This document shows, piece by piece, positions 1 to 5,533 of a DNA stretch of 5,533 nt; positions within the stretch are counted from its first letter, which is position 1, and each line of letters begins with the position of its first letter. This DNA is from JBGOUJ01 sp041477005 (GTDB lineage Bacteria; Acidobacteriota; Terriglobia; Bryobacterales; JACQDG01). A model generated the notes under the pieces. That model was not told where the DNA came from. It worked only from the letters and a program-made list of their open reading frames with translations, and made no database searches. A program made the position numbers and the translations under genes. The DNA lies in assembly GCA_041477005.1 (NCBI GenBank), contig JBGOUJ010000529.1, forward strand, positions 1-5,533, in the 5' to 3' direction.

Positions 1-1754
1 GACTTGATCTGCTCCAAAGTCCTGATGTTCGTCAGCGGCTGATCTTTGTCGATCTCCCGCACGGCCTTGCGAAGCGCCTGTTGCAGCAGAGACGGGTCCG
101 TGGCGGCTCGCACGATCAGGGCCTGGAAGTATACGGGGCTCTGTTCATTGGTCACGTAGATGCCGGGATTGTCGCCCTTGTCGTCCAGGCTGTTGACCCT
201 TTCGTCGGCGACGACGCCCACCACCTCCCAGGGAATCTCCGGGCCCAACTGCGTTTTGCCGGGAACGATCTCCTGCACCAGGATGCGCTGGCCTAGCGGC
301 TCCTCCTTCGGGAAAAACTTCCGCGCCATGGTTTCATTGATCACCGTGACGGGCGGCGTGCCCTTGACATCATGGTCGCCGAGCGCGCGCCCCTTGCGCA
401 GCTTTATGCCGAGCGCGCGGAAGTACGACGGGCTTATCATCTTGAAGAAGCAGGCTTGGCGGTTCGCGCGATCCACCATCGGGCGGCCGGCAATCTGAAA
501 GGGCATCCCGTAGCCCCAGCCTTCGAGGGGCAGCGCCGAAGTGGTGGCGACGTCACGCACGCCCGGCAGCGCTTCCACCCGGTCCACAATCTGGCGGAGA
601 TAGGCGTTGAGTTGAGCGGGATCGGGAAATCGCTTGTCGGGGGTGGGCAGCCCTGCCGTAATCACGTTGGTGGAATCGAATCCGGGATCCGCCTGCTGCA
701 TTCGGAAGAAACTCCGGATCAGCAAACCGGCGCCGGTGAGCAGCACGAAGGCCAGCGCCACTTCCGTTACCACCAAAGCGCCGCGAAGCGTCTGCTGGGC
801 GCCGCCCGCGCTCGCGCCACGCCCGCCTTCTTTCAGGGAGCCCGCCAGATTCGGCCGCGTGGCCTGAATCGCGGGCACGAGGCCGAAGAGGATGCCCGTG
901 AGGATGGACAGCGCCAGCGTGAATAGCAGCACGCGCCCGTCCATCGCGACGTTCGCCTCTCGGGGCAAACTGAGCGGGGGCAGCGCCATTTTCAGTCCGG
1001 CCATGATGGCATACCCGAGCGCCACGCCGAGCGTGCCGCCACACACCGACAACAGCACGTTCTCCGTCAGGAACTGCTGGATCAACCGCCAGCGTCCCGC
1101 GCCGAGCGACGATCGGATGGCGACCTCCCGCTCCCGCGCCGTGCCCCGCGCCAGCGTCAGATTCGCCAGGTTGGCGCAACCGATCAGCAGAACCATGCCG
1201 ACCGCCGCCAGCAGCACATATAACGATTGGCGCAACTGGCTGCCGACAATGACATCGGCGAAACGGTCCAGTCCGACGCCCCATCCCTTGTTCGAATCCG
1301 GGTAATCGTGCGCGATGCGCGCTCCAATCGCGTCCATTTGCGCACGGGCCTGGTCGAGTGAAACACCGCGCTTTAGCAAGGCAAACGCGCCAAACCAATG
1401 GAAATTGCGCGTCATGTTTTGCGGCTGGAACGTCAGCGGACGGAAGATCTGCGTATAGCCCCGATCGAATACGCCCTTCGGCAGGACGCCAATCACCGTG
1501 GTGGGCTCACCGTCGAGCAGAATGGAGCGGCCAATCACGGCCGGATCGGCCCCGAACTGCGCTTCCCATAGCGCATGGGTGAGAACGGCGACGTGGTCCT
1601 TCCCGGGCTGGTCCTCATCCGCTGCGAAGGTGCGGCCGAGCGCCGCTTTGGCCCCAAGAACATCGAAATAGTGCGCCGACGAACGCGCCCCTCGCAACTG
1701 CACCGGATCGTTGATGCCGGTGAGCGTCACGGAACCGCCGGTCTGCGCGGCCAT
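1..1754 (-). CDS. Orphan ABC transporter permease, MacB/FtsX type (acidobacterial duplicated permease family), partial
   Basis: This is an inner-membrane permease with the two-half layout of the ADOP-type permeases (periplasmic MacB_PCD domain plus FtsX domain, twice). Such proteins resemble MacB but lack a fused ATPase; their substrates are mostly unknown. 584 codons are open from the ATG at 1754 to the left edge, where the gene continues. Residues 1-175 are a periplasmic domain (GSVTLTG, then RGARSSAHYFDVLGA). The first FtsX domain has helices near 177-198, 233-254 and 275-296, with the cytoplasmic AREREVAIRSSLGAGR motif at 206-221. The second half opens with a helix near 326-346, followed by another periplasmic domain (PLEGWGYGMPF, ILVQEIVPG). 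Family members normally start with about 100 more residues carrying a first helix with an LGIGANTAIFS-like motif. Here the frame meets a TAA at 1836-1838, and this ATG is the only usual start, without a clear Shine-Dalgarno. It may therefore be a truncated, possibly non-functional gene. Family assignment is firm; function is not. Confidence 0.85.
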   Translation of the reverse strand, partial: MAAQTGGSVTLTGINDPVQLRGARSSAHYFDVLGAKAALGRTFAADEDQPGKDHVAVLTHALWEAQFGADPAVIGRSILLDGEPTTVIGVLPKGVFDRGYTQIFRPLTFQPQNMTRNFHWFGAFALLKRGVSLDQARAQMDAIGARIAHDYPDSNKGWGVGLDRFADVIVGSQLRQSLYVLLAAVGMVLLIGCANLANLTLARGTAREREVAIRSSLGAGRWRLIQQFLTENVLLSVCGGTLGVALGYAIMAGLKMALPPLSLPREANVAMDGRVLLFTLALSILTGILFGLVPAIQATRPNLAGSLKEGGRGASAGGAQQTLRGALVVTEVALAFVLLTGAGLLIRSFFRMQQADPGFDSTNVITAGLPTPDKRFPDPAQLNAYLRQIVDRVEALPGVRDVATTSALPLEGWGYGMPFQIAGRPMVDRANRQACFFKMISPSYFRALGIKLRKGRALGDHDVKGTPPVTVINETMARKFFPKEEPLGQRILVQEIVPGKTQLGPEIPWEVVGVVADERVNSLDDKGDNPGIYVTNEQSPVYFQALIVRAATDPSLLQQALRKAVREIDKDQPLTNIRTLEQIK

Positions 1755-1790
1755 GTACCATCCCGACGCGGTCGGAAGCAGAAAAGCTGC

Positions 1791-1820
1791 TTGACGGAAA
1801 CCCTGAAAAAGGCCGATTAT
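1791..1820 (+). promoter_or_regulatory. Putative sigma70-like promoter of the ammonia-lyase gene
   Basis: A TTGACG box at 1791-1796 (5 of 6 against TTGACA) is followed, after 18 bases, by GATTAT at 1815-1820 (4 of 6 against TATAAT) inside an AT-rich patch ending at 1824. The lyase start codon lies about 45 bases further on, leaving a short leader that holds the inverted repeat and the ribosome binding site. The -35 box lies just outside the 5' end of the divergent permease frame. The boxes were read by eye and the transcription start is inferred. Confidence 0.5.
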
Positions 1821-1825
1821 ATAAG

Positions 1826-1847
1826 AGCACCACCTTTAGGTGGTGCT
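1826..1847. promoter_or_regulatory. Perfect inverted repeat, probable operator
   Basis: AGCACCACC (1826-1834) and GGTGGTGCT (1839-1847) are perfect reverse complements around the 4-base centre TTTA. The repeat lies directly after the putative -10 box of the lyase and would cover its transcription start, the classic place for a repressor site. The 22-base size suits a dimeric helix-turn-helix regulator. PadR-type regulators often accompany this permease family, but no regulator gene is in the window. It could also form an RNA hairpin in the lyase leader. It has no T-tract after it on the plus strand, so it is not a usual intrinsic terminator. Confidence 0.55.
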
Positions 1848-1856
1848 ATTGTCAAA

Positions 1857-1862
1857 AGGAGG
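1857..1862 (+). promoter_or_regulatory. Strong ribosome binding site of the ammonia-lyase
   Basis: AGGAGG, preceded by AAA, ends five bases before the ATG at 1868. It fixes the start of the lyase at this codon. The first recognisable family block (YGVNTGFG) begins about 60 residues later, as expected for the family. Confidence 0.85.
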
Positions 1863-1867
1863 CCGCC

Positions 1868-3457
1868 ATGCCCACCACCGCGCTCGCCACCCCGGTCGAA
1901 GTTTCCACTGAATCCTTGAGCCTGGAAAGCATCGTTGCCGTTGCCCGATACCGCCAACCGGTCCGGCTGGCGCAGGAGGAGAGCTTTCGCCGGCACATCG
2001 AGCGGGGACCGGAAGCGATCCGGCGGGCCATCGAGCGCGGGGAGCTGATTTACGGGGTGAACACCGGCTTTGGCGGCAACGTGAAGTTCATCATCCCGGA
2101 CGCCGAGCTGCAGCATCACCAGGAAAACCTGATCGATTTTCTCTCCTGCGGCGTGGGCGATCCGCTGCCGGATGAGGTGGTGCGGGCGGCCATCCTGCTC
2201 CGAGCCAACGCCCTGGCCCGAGGATATTCCGGCGTGCGCTGGGTGATCCTGGAGCGGCTGGTGGACCTGCTGAACCATGGCATCACGCCGGTGGTGCCGC
2301 GCTACGGGTCGGTCGGAGCGAGCGGGGATCTGTGCCCCTCGGCTTACATCGCGCGGGTGCTGCTCGGCCGCGGGAAGGCGCACTACCACGGCCAGACGGT
2401 GGCCGCGGCGAGCGCCCTGGCCGCGGAAGGCATCGAGCCGATCCGGCTGCAGGCGAAAGAGGGCTTAGCCTTGCTGAACGGGACCACGGCGATGACGGGC
2501 CTGGCCGCCCTGGTGACATGGGACGCCGAATATCTGCTGCGCGCGGCTCTGGGCGCGGTGGCGCTGGCGGTCGAGGCTCTGGGATCTTCACCGGACTATT
2601 TTCACCCGCTGATCCACATGGTCAAGAATCATCCTGGCCAGCTTCGCGCCGCGGAGATGCTGCAATCGATGCTGATGGACAGCCGGCTCGCCGCGCCGCT
2701 CGACGAGATCCGCCGGCGGGCGGCCGAGGAGAGCGCTCACCCGAAGGACGTAGCGGTGTCGCACTATGCGATCCAGAGTCCTTACTCGCTGCGCTGCGCG
2801 CCGCAAGGGCTGGGGCCGATGTTCGAGACGCTCGAGCAGGTGCGGCGGACCGTGGAGCGGGAGGCCAACTCGGTCAACGACAATCCGCTGATCGATCCCG
2901 AGCAGGAGCGCGTCTTCCACACGGGCAATTTCTACGGCGGCCACATCGCCCGCGCCATGGACGGTTTGAAGCTCGACATGACGAACCTGGCCAACTGGAT
3001 GCACTCGTTGATGGCGCTGCTGATGGACGAGCGCTTTTCGGGCGGCCTGCCCAACTCGCTCAGCCCCCATCCCGGCGTCTACCAGGGTTTCAAGGGGATG
3101 CAGATCGTCCACACCAGCCTGGTGACGGCGATGCGCCAGATGGCCGGCCCCAGCCTGATCCACACCCTGCCCACCGAGCAGTTCAACCAGGACGTGGTGA
3201 GCCTGGGGGCGAACGCGGCGCTCACGGCGATGGACATGCTGCGCCTGCTCCGCGACTCGATGTCGATCGTGTTGCTGGCGCTCGCCCAGGCCGTCGATCT
3301 GCGCGGCGGCGGCGAGAAGATGGGCGTAGGTACAAAGCCGATCTACCGGGGCATCCGAGCGATCAGCCCGTTCGTCGACGCCGACCGCCCGCTCGAAGAG
3401 GACATCGAGGGTCTCTCGGCGGCGCTGAAGGACCACAAGCTGCCGGTGCTGCAGTAG
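1868..3457 (+). CDS. MIO-dependent aromatic amino acid ammonia-lyase (HAL/PAL/TAL superfamily), PAL/TAL-like
   Basis: A complete 529-residue cytosolic enzyme, normally a homotetramer, that removes ammonia from an aromatic amino acid to give an arylacrylate such as cinnamate. The catalytic set is present: loop tyrosine Y62 in YGVNTGFG, the Ala-Ser-Gly triad 151-153 (GSVGASGDL) that cyclises to the MIO cofactor, N204 in LLNGT, Y306 and R309 in SPYSLRC, and N337/N339 in SVNDNPL. Two points speak against histidine as substrate. The selectivity pair after QENLID is F91-L92, where histidine lyases have Ser-His and tyrosine lyases His-Leu. The motif EQFNQD (437-442) has Gln where histidine lyases have the catalytic Glu. 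No hutU, hutI or hutG lies nearby. Phenylalanine is the best guess; tyrosine, a modified aromatic amino acid, or an aminomutase activity remain possible. The gene appears monocistronic, with its own promoter, operator and ribosome binding site. No clear terminator was found after the TAG stop. Confidence 0.93.
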   Translation: MPTTALATPVEVSTESLSLESIVAVARYRQPVRLAQEESFRRHIERGPEAIRRAIERGELIYGVNTGFGGNVKFIIPDAELQHHQENLIDFLSCGVGDPLPDEVVRAAILLRANALARGYSGVRWVILERLVDLLNHGITPVVPRYGSVGASGDLCPSAYIARVLLGRGKAHYHGQTVAAASALAAEGIEPIRLQAKEGLALLNGTTAMTGLAALVTWDAEYLLRAALGAVALAVEALGSSPDYFHPLIHMVKNHPGQLRAAEMLQSMLMDSRLAAPLDEIRRRAAEESAHPKDVAVSHYAIQSPYSLRCAPQGLGPMFETLEQVRRTVEREANSVNDNPLIDPEQERVFHTGNFYGGHIARAMDGLKLDMTNLANWMHSLMALLMDERFSGGLPNSLSPHPGVYQGFKGMQIVHTSLVTAMRQMAGPSLIHTLPTEQFNQDVVSLGANAALTAMDMLRLLRDSMSIVLLALAQAVDLRGGGEKMGVGTKPIYRGIRAISPFVDADRPLEEDIEGLSAALKDHKLPVLQ

Positions 3458-3576
3458 CGCGAGGTGCTCCACGAGGAAGAGCAATTGCTCCAAGACAGAG
3501 GGACGCCATCCACAAAAAGATCGGACATGGCCTCGCCCAGCTCGATCGCGGTGAAGGGGTCCCCGCCGAGGCATTC
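3458..3576 (+). pseudogene. Frameshifted remnant of a ParD-type (ribbon-helix-helix) antitoxin gene
   Basis: Straight after the lyase stop, the lyase frame reads REVLHEEEQLLQDR. From about 3499 the frame beginning at 3502 reads DAIHKKIGHGLAQLDRGEGVPAEAF. Joined, they resemble the C-terminal half of ParD-type antitoxins, where a SEVLREALRLL-like helix is followed by a KI..GL.QLDRGEG.....F tail. The join needs one frame change, inferred to lie in the AGAGGG run near 3496-3501. No start codon, N-terminal DNA-binding part or upstream signals are left, because the lyase occupies that sequence. I read it as a decayed fragment, not an expressed gene. The similarity is from memory of the family and covers only about 40 residues, so chance is not excluded. 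Confidence 0.4.
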
Positions 3577-3874
3577 ACGAGCAGCTACGTTGTCCGTTTT
3601 GTAAGTTCTATATATTACCAAGGACCAAACAGCCGGGTGGGGGCGCGTCCTACATAGGATTACCGGTAGTATTGGGATAATCGAGAATTTGGGAATTTCT
3701 CTGCGTCTCCGCGGTTGATTGTCAGCCCGGCGCGTGGTGAGTAGACCTGCATTCACCGCAGAGCCGCAGAGATCTCTTGTTCTTGTCTCGCCGGCTCTAC
3801 GCCGCCCTGTGCTGTTCCTCGGGTCTGCTCATATACGATCGGGTAGCAGACTTGCCTCTATCGGAAAGAAGAGC
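3577..3874. other. Intergenic stretch without an intact gene
   Basis: This stretch joins the antitoxin-like remnant to the end of the small membrane-protein gene. Up to about 3700 it is clearly richer in A and T than its surroundings (for example near 3601-3625 and 3680-3698), fitting non-coding or decaying DNA. It holds the inverted repeat at 3698-3772. Short open frames cross it on both strands, but none has a recognisable motif or a convincing ribosome binding site. No intrinsic terminator with a T-tract was found for either flanking gene. Confidence 0.5.
3698..3772. repeat. Imperfect inverted repeat of the ACCGCAGAG/CTCTGCG dispersed type
   Basis: The left arm at 3698-3719 (TCTCTGCG, then CCGCGGTTGAT) and the right arm at 3751-3772 (ATTCACCGCAGAG, then CCGCAGAGA) are reverse complements at 18 of 22 positions, around a 31-base centre. 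Each arm also contains a tandem CTCTGCG-like or GCAGAG-like duplication. From memory, sequences close to TTCACCGCAGAGACGCAGAG are common dispersed intergenic repeats in environmental bacteria, including Acidobacteria and Planctomycetes. The pair could fold as a hairpin in RNA or single-stranded DNA, similar to REP or MITE-like elements. Copy number in this genome cannot be seen here. Confidence 0.65.
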
Positions 3875-4321
3875 CTACCGCCTCCGGTGGGATGCGGTCT
3901 CGCGGGCGGCCAGCAAGAAGAATCCGCCGGCCAAGAGAGTGAGCGGGAAGATACTGAAGACGACAATTGACTCGCAGAACATAATAGCGGCAGCGAAAAC
4001 AGAGAGCCAAGGAAGGGAACGGAGCGCGCCCACAACTCCAAGCGCACTGCCGATCAGGATGCCACCGTTAACCAAGACTAACAGCGTCAACGCTTGAGCC
4101 TTTGTTTCCGGTGTGGTACTGATGCTCTTTGCGCAAGGCCCTTGCCCACCAGGCGGCAAGACCACGTAGGCCGTCACATTCCCGGAGTCATTGAGTGCTC
4201 CCACTCCCCATTGAAGACAGGGGTCGAAAAAGCGGTGGACGGAGCGAACTGAAAGAGCGGCGACCAGGAGGCCGGCTGGCGCAGCACCGATCAGTGCAAA
4301 GAGAATGGCCCGGCTCCGCAT
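3875..4321 (-). CDS. Small multi-pass membrane protein of unknown function
   Basis: 148 residues; I do not recognise a family. Hydrophobic segments lie near residues 5-24, 76-100, 104-122 and 123-139, the last two almost continuous. The loop at 25-74 holds two cysteines (C35, C63) that could form a disulfide if it lies outside. Basic residues at the N-terminus (R2, R4), at R101 and at the C-terminus (HRRR) fit a four-helix protein with both ends inside. The start at 4321 is preceded by GAGGGG only three bases upstream, a short but usable spacing. The clear hydrophobic pattern makes coding likely despite competing open frames on the other strand. The gene is divergent from the propeller-protein gene, with about 114 bases between their starts. 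The lack of a known domain leaves the role open. Confidence 0.65.
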   Translation of the reverse strand: MRSRAILFALIGAAPAGLLVAALSVRSVHRFFDPCLQWGVGALNDSGNVTAYVVLPPGGQGPCAKSISTTPETKAQALTLLVLVNGGILIGSALGVVGALRSLPWLSVFAAAIMFCESIVVFSIFPLTLLAGGFFLLAARETASHRRR

Positions 4322-4403
4322 GGTCCCCTCGCCACTTTCGCCATCAGCATACCAGGCCGACCGCCACGCTGGTGGTTGAGGGCGTGATATCCTTCTTGGT
4401 GTG

Positions 4404-4420
4404 GTCGCCTGCCGGGCGAC
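4404..4420 (+). promoter_or_regulatory. Small hairpin just upstream of the propeller-gene ribosome binding site
   Basis: GTCGCC (4404-4409) and GGCGAC (4415-4420) pair perfectly around the 5-base loop TGCCG, ending two bases before the purine-rich ribosome binding site. In the mRNA it could keep the site open or modulate translation. At six base pairs in GC-rich DNA it may be chance. Confidence 0.3.
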
Positions 4421-4423
4421 TGG

Positions 4424-4429
4424 AGGAGG
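4424..4429 (+). promoter_or_regulatory. Ribosome binding site that fixes a TTG start
   Basis: AGGAGG within a GGAGGAGGA run sits six bases before TTG at 4436. No ATG or GTG exists in this frame between the TGA at 4385-4387 and this TTG. The residues that follow form a clean signal peptide, so this codon is very probably the true start. Confidence 0.8.
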
Positions 4430-4435
4430 AGAAAC

Positions 4436-5533
4436 TTGCGCACTCCGGCATTGATAATTGCCTTATCCCTGGCCCTACTTTCGCTTCCCGCGTTGGCGGA
4501 AAACTGGCCGCAATGGCGCGGCCCGACCCTGAACGGCATCAGCACCGAGAAAGACCTCCCGGTTCACTGGACCACCACCGACAACGTCGCCTGGAAACTG
4601 GCGATGCCCAGCAAAACCGGCGCCACCCCGATCATCTGGGGGAACAACGTTTTCCTCAATGTCGCCGACGGTGACGACCTGTACCTGTGGTGCGTCGATA
4701 AAACCAAGGGGACGCTGCTCTGGAAAAAGTTGATCGCGCCCGGCAATTACAAGATCAACAAGCAGAACATGTCCTCGCCATCGCCGGTCACCGACGGCAA
4801 CAGCGTCTACGCGATGACCGGAATCGGGATACTGAAGGCCTTCGATTTCAGCGGCAATGAGCTGTGGATGCGCGACATCCAGAAAGACTACGGCAAGTTC
4901 GGCCTGAACTGGGGCTATGCGTCTTCCCCGCTGCTCTACGAGGATTCGCTGTACGTGCAGGTGCTGCACGGGATGAGAACGCACGACCCGTCGTACGTCA
5001 TGCGGATCGACAAGAAGACCGGCAAGACCTTGTGGCGCGTGATCCGGCCGACGGACGCGATCCGCGAGTCGCCCGATTCCTACAGCACGCCGACGCTGCT
5101 GCGCTACCGGGATCACGTGGAGATCGTGGTCCTGGGCGGCGATTGCGTCACGGGGCACGATCCGGCTACGGGCAAGGAATTGTGGCGCGGCGGAGGACTC
5201 AATCCGGACAACAATCCCGCGTTTCGGACCATCGCCTCCGCGGTGGTGTATGGCGACATCGTCTATGCGCCCACTCGCGTGCGGCCGCTGATCGCCTTTC
5301 GCGCCGGCGGCAGCGGCGATATTTCGCAGTCGCACAAGCTGTGGTCGTTTATGAATGGGCCGGACGTGCCTACGCCCGTGACGGACGGGAAGTATTTCTA
5401 TTCGGTGAACGACCGGGGCATCCTGTGGTGCCTGGACGCGAAAACCGGCCAGGAGATCTGGGGCGGGCAGCGGATCAAGACGGCCGTCTATACCTCATCG
5501 CCGGTGCTGGCCGATGGGAAGATTTATCTCACC
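4436..5533 (+). CDS. Secreted PQQ-like (BamB-like) beta-propeller repeat protein, partial
   Basis: 366 codons are visible and the gene continues past the right edge; relatives as I recall them are about 400-450 residues. Starting from TTG, residues 1-21 form a signal peptide (R2, a Leu/Ala-rich core, then LPALA before Glu22), so the product is exported. The mature protein opens with NWPQWRGPTLNGIS, the usual start of acidobacterial and planctomycete PQQ-binding-like propeller proteins. Blade motifs of the D..(T)G..LW kind end at W96, W144, W200, W250 and W342, with blade spacing of about 50 residues and one weaker blade between the last two. Members of this group are mostly uncharacterised; the fold resembles BamB and PQQ dehydrogenases. 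No catalytic PQQ ligand set was identified, so a structural or binding role is as likely as an enzyme. The gene is divergent from the small membrane-protein gene. Confidence 0.9.
   Translation, partial: MRTPALIIALSLALLSLPALAENWPQWRGPTLNGISTEKDLPVHWTTTDNVAWKLAMPSKTGATPIIWGNNVFLNVADGDDLYLWCVDKTKGTLLWKKLIAPGNYKINKQNMSSPSPVTDGNSVYAMTGIGILKAFDFSGNELWMRDIQKDYGKFGLNWGYASSPLLYEDSLYVQVLHGMRTHDPSYVMRIDKKTGKTLWRVIRPTDAIRESPDSYSTPTLLRYRDHVEIVVLGGDCVTGHDPATGKELWRGGGLNPDNNPAFRTIASAVVYGDIVYAPTRVRPLIAFRAGGSGDISQSHKLWSFMNGPDVPTPVTDGKYFYSVNDRGILWCLDAKTGQEIWGGQRIKTAVYTSSPVLADGKIYLT

Noticed and set aside
553..1398. A 281-codon open frame on the minus strand inside the permease
   Set aside because: It is an offset reading of the permease. 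The frame starting at 1754 gives helices and MacB/FtsX motifs throughout, while this one gives an Arg/Gly/Ala-rich sequence with no motif.
1776..1792. AAGCAG...CTGCTT hairpin overlapping the -35 box
   Set aside because: A 6-bp stem with a 5-base loop is common by chance, and it has no T-tract; too weak for an operator call next to the perfect repeat at 1826-1847.
3479..3490. GAGCAATTGCTC palindrome after the lyase as a terminator
   Set aside because: It has no loop and no T-tract, and lies within the antitoxin-like remnant, so a terminator role is unlikely.
2588..3574. A 328-codon open frame antisense to the lyase
   Set aside because: Composition is His/Arg/Val-rich with no recognisable domain, as expected for the shadow of a GC-rich gene. 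It overlaps a lyase with a complete catalytic set.
2332..3657. A 441-codon plus-strand open frame overlapping the lyase
   Set aside because: The part inside the lyase is a low-complexity shadow. Only its last part, beyond the lyase stop, shows anything, and that is reported as the antitoxin-like remnant.
4195..4674. A plus-strand open frame across the divergent upstream region
   Set aside because: It overlaps two better-supported genes and shows no family motif.
4475..5335. A 286-codon open frame antisense to the propeller gene
   Set aside because: No motif or ribosome binding site was seen; the plus strand has a signal peptide and regular blade motifs.

Overview
The window looks like a piece of a GC-rich bacterial chromosome, most likely from Acidobacteriota (a Solibacter/Bryobacter-like soil lineage). 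The assignment is inferred from gene content. A long two-part MacB/FtsX-type orphan permease sits beside a secreted PQQ-type beta-propeller protein, and there is an inverted pair of the ACCGCAGAG...GCAGAG type that I recall as a dispersed repeat in environmental genomes. No RNA genes, CRISPR arrays or complete insertion sequences were seen.

Layout, left to right. (1) Positions 1-1754, minus strand: an orphan ABC-transporter permease, cut by the left edge at its C-terminal end. It also seems to lack its normal N-terminal transmembrane helix. (2) Positions 1755-1867: a compact control region for the next gene, with a sigma70-like promoter, a perfect 9-bp inverted repeat just after the -10 box, and a strong Shine-Dalgarno. 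(3) Positions 1868-3457, plus strand: a complete 529-residue MIO-dependent aromatic amino acid ammonia-lyase. Automatic pipelines would probably call it HutH. Its selectivity pair (F91-L92) and its EQ..NQD motif are those of phenylalanine/tyrosine ammonia-lyases, and no hut genes are nearby. (4) Positions 3458-3874: no intact gene. This stretch holds what looks like a frameshifted remnant of a ParD-type antitoxin, possibly followed by the first residues of its toxin, and then an imperfect inverted repeat. (5) Positions 3875-4321, minus strand: a small unrecognised four-helix membrane protein. (6) Positions 4436-5533, plus strand: a secreted PQQ-like (BamB-like) beta-propeller protein. It starts at a TTG codon behind a perfect Shine-Dalgarno, and it runs off the right edge.

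The genes do not form one operon. The permease and the lyase are divergent, and so are the small membrane protein and the propeller protein. The lyase has its own promoter with a probable operator, so it is best read as a stand-alone, regulated aromatic amino acid lyase in an accessory region. That region carries signs of rearrangement at the lyase's two ends: a permease with no 5' part on one side and toxin-antitoxin debris on the other. I did not find a clearly new biological system. The most interesting points are the lyase's likely substrate, its operator, and the decayed material around it.
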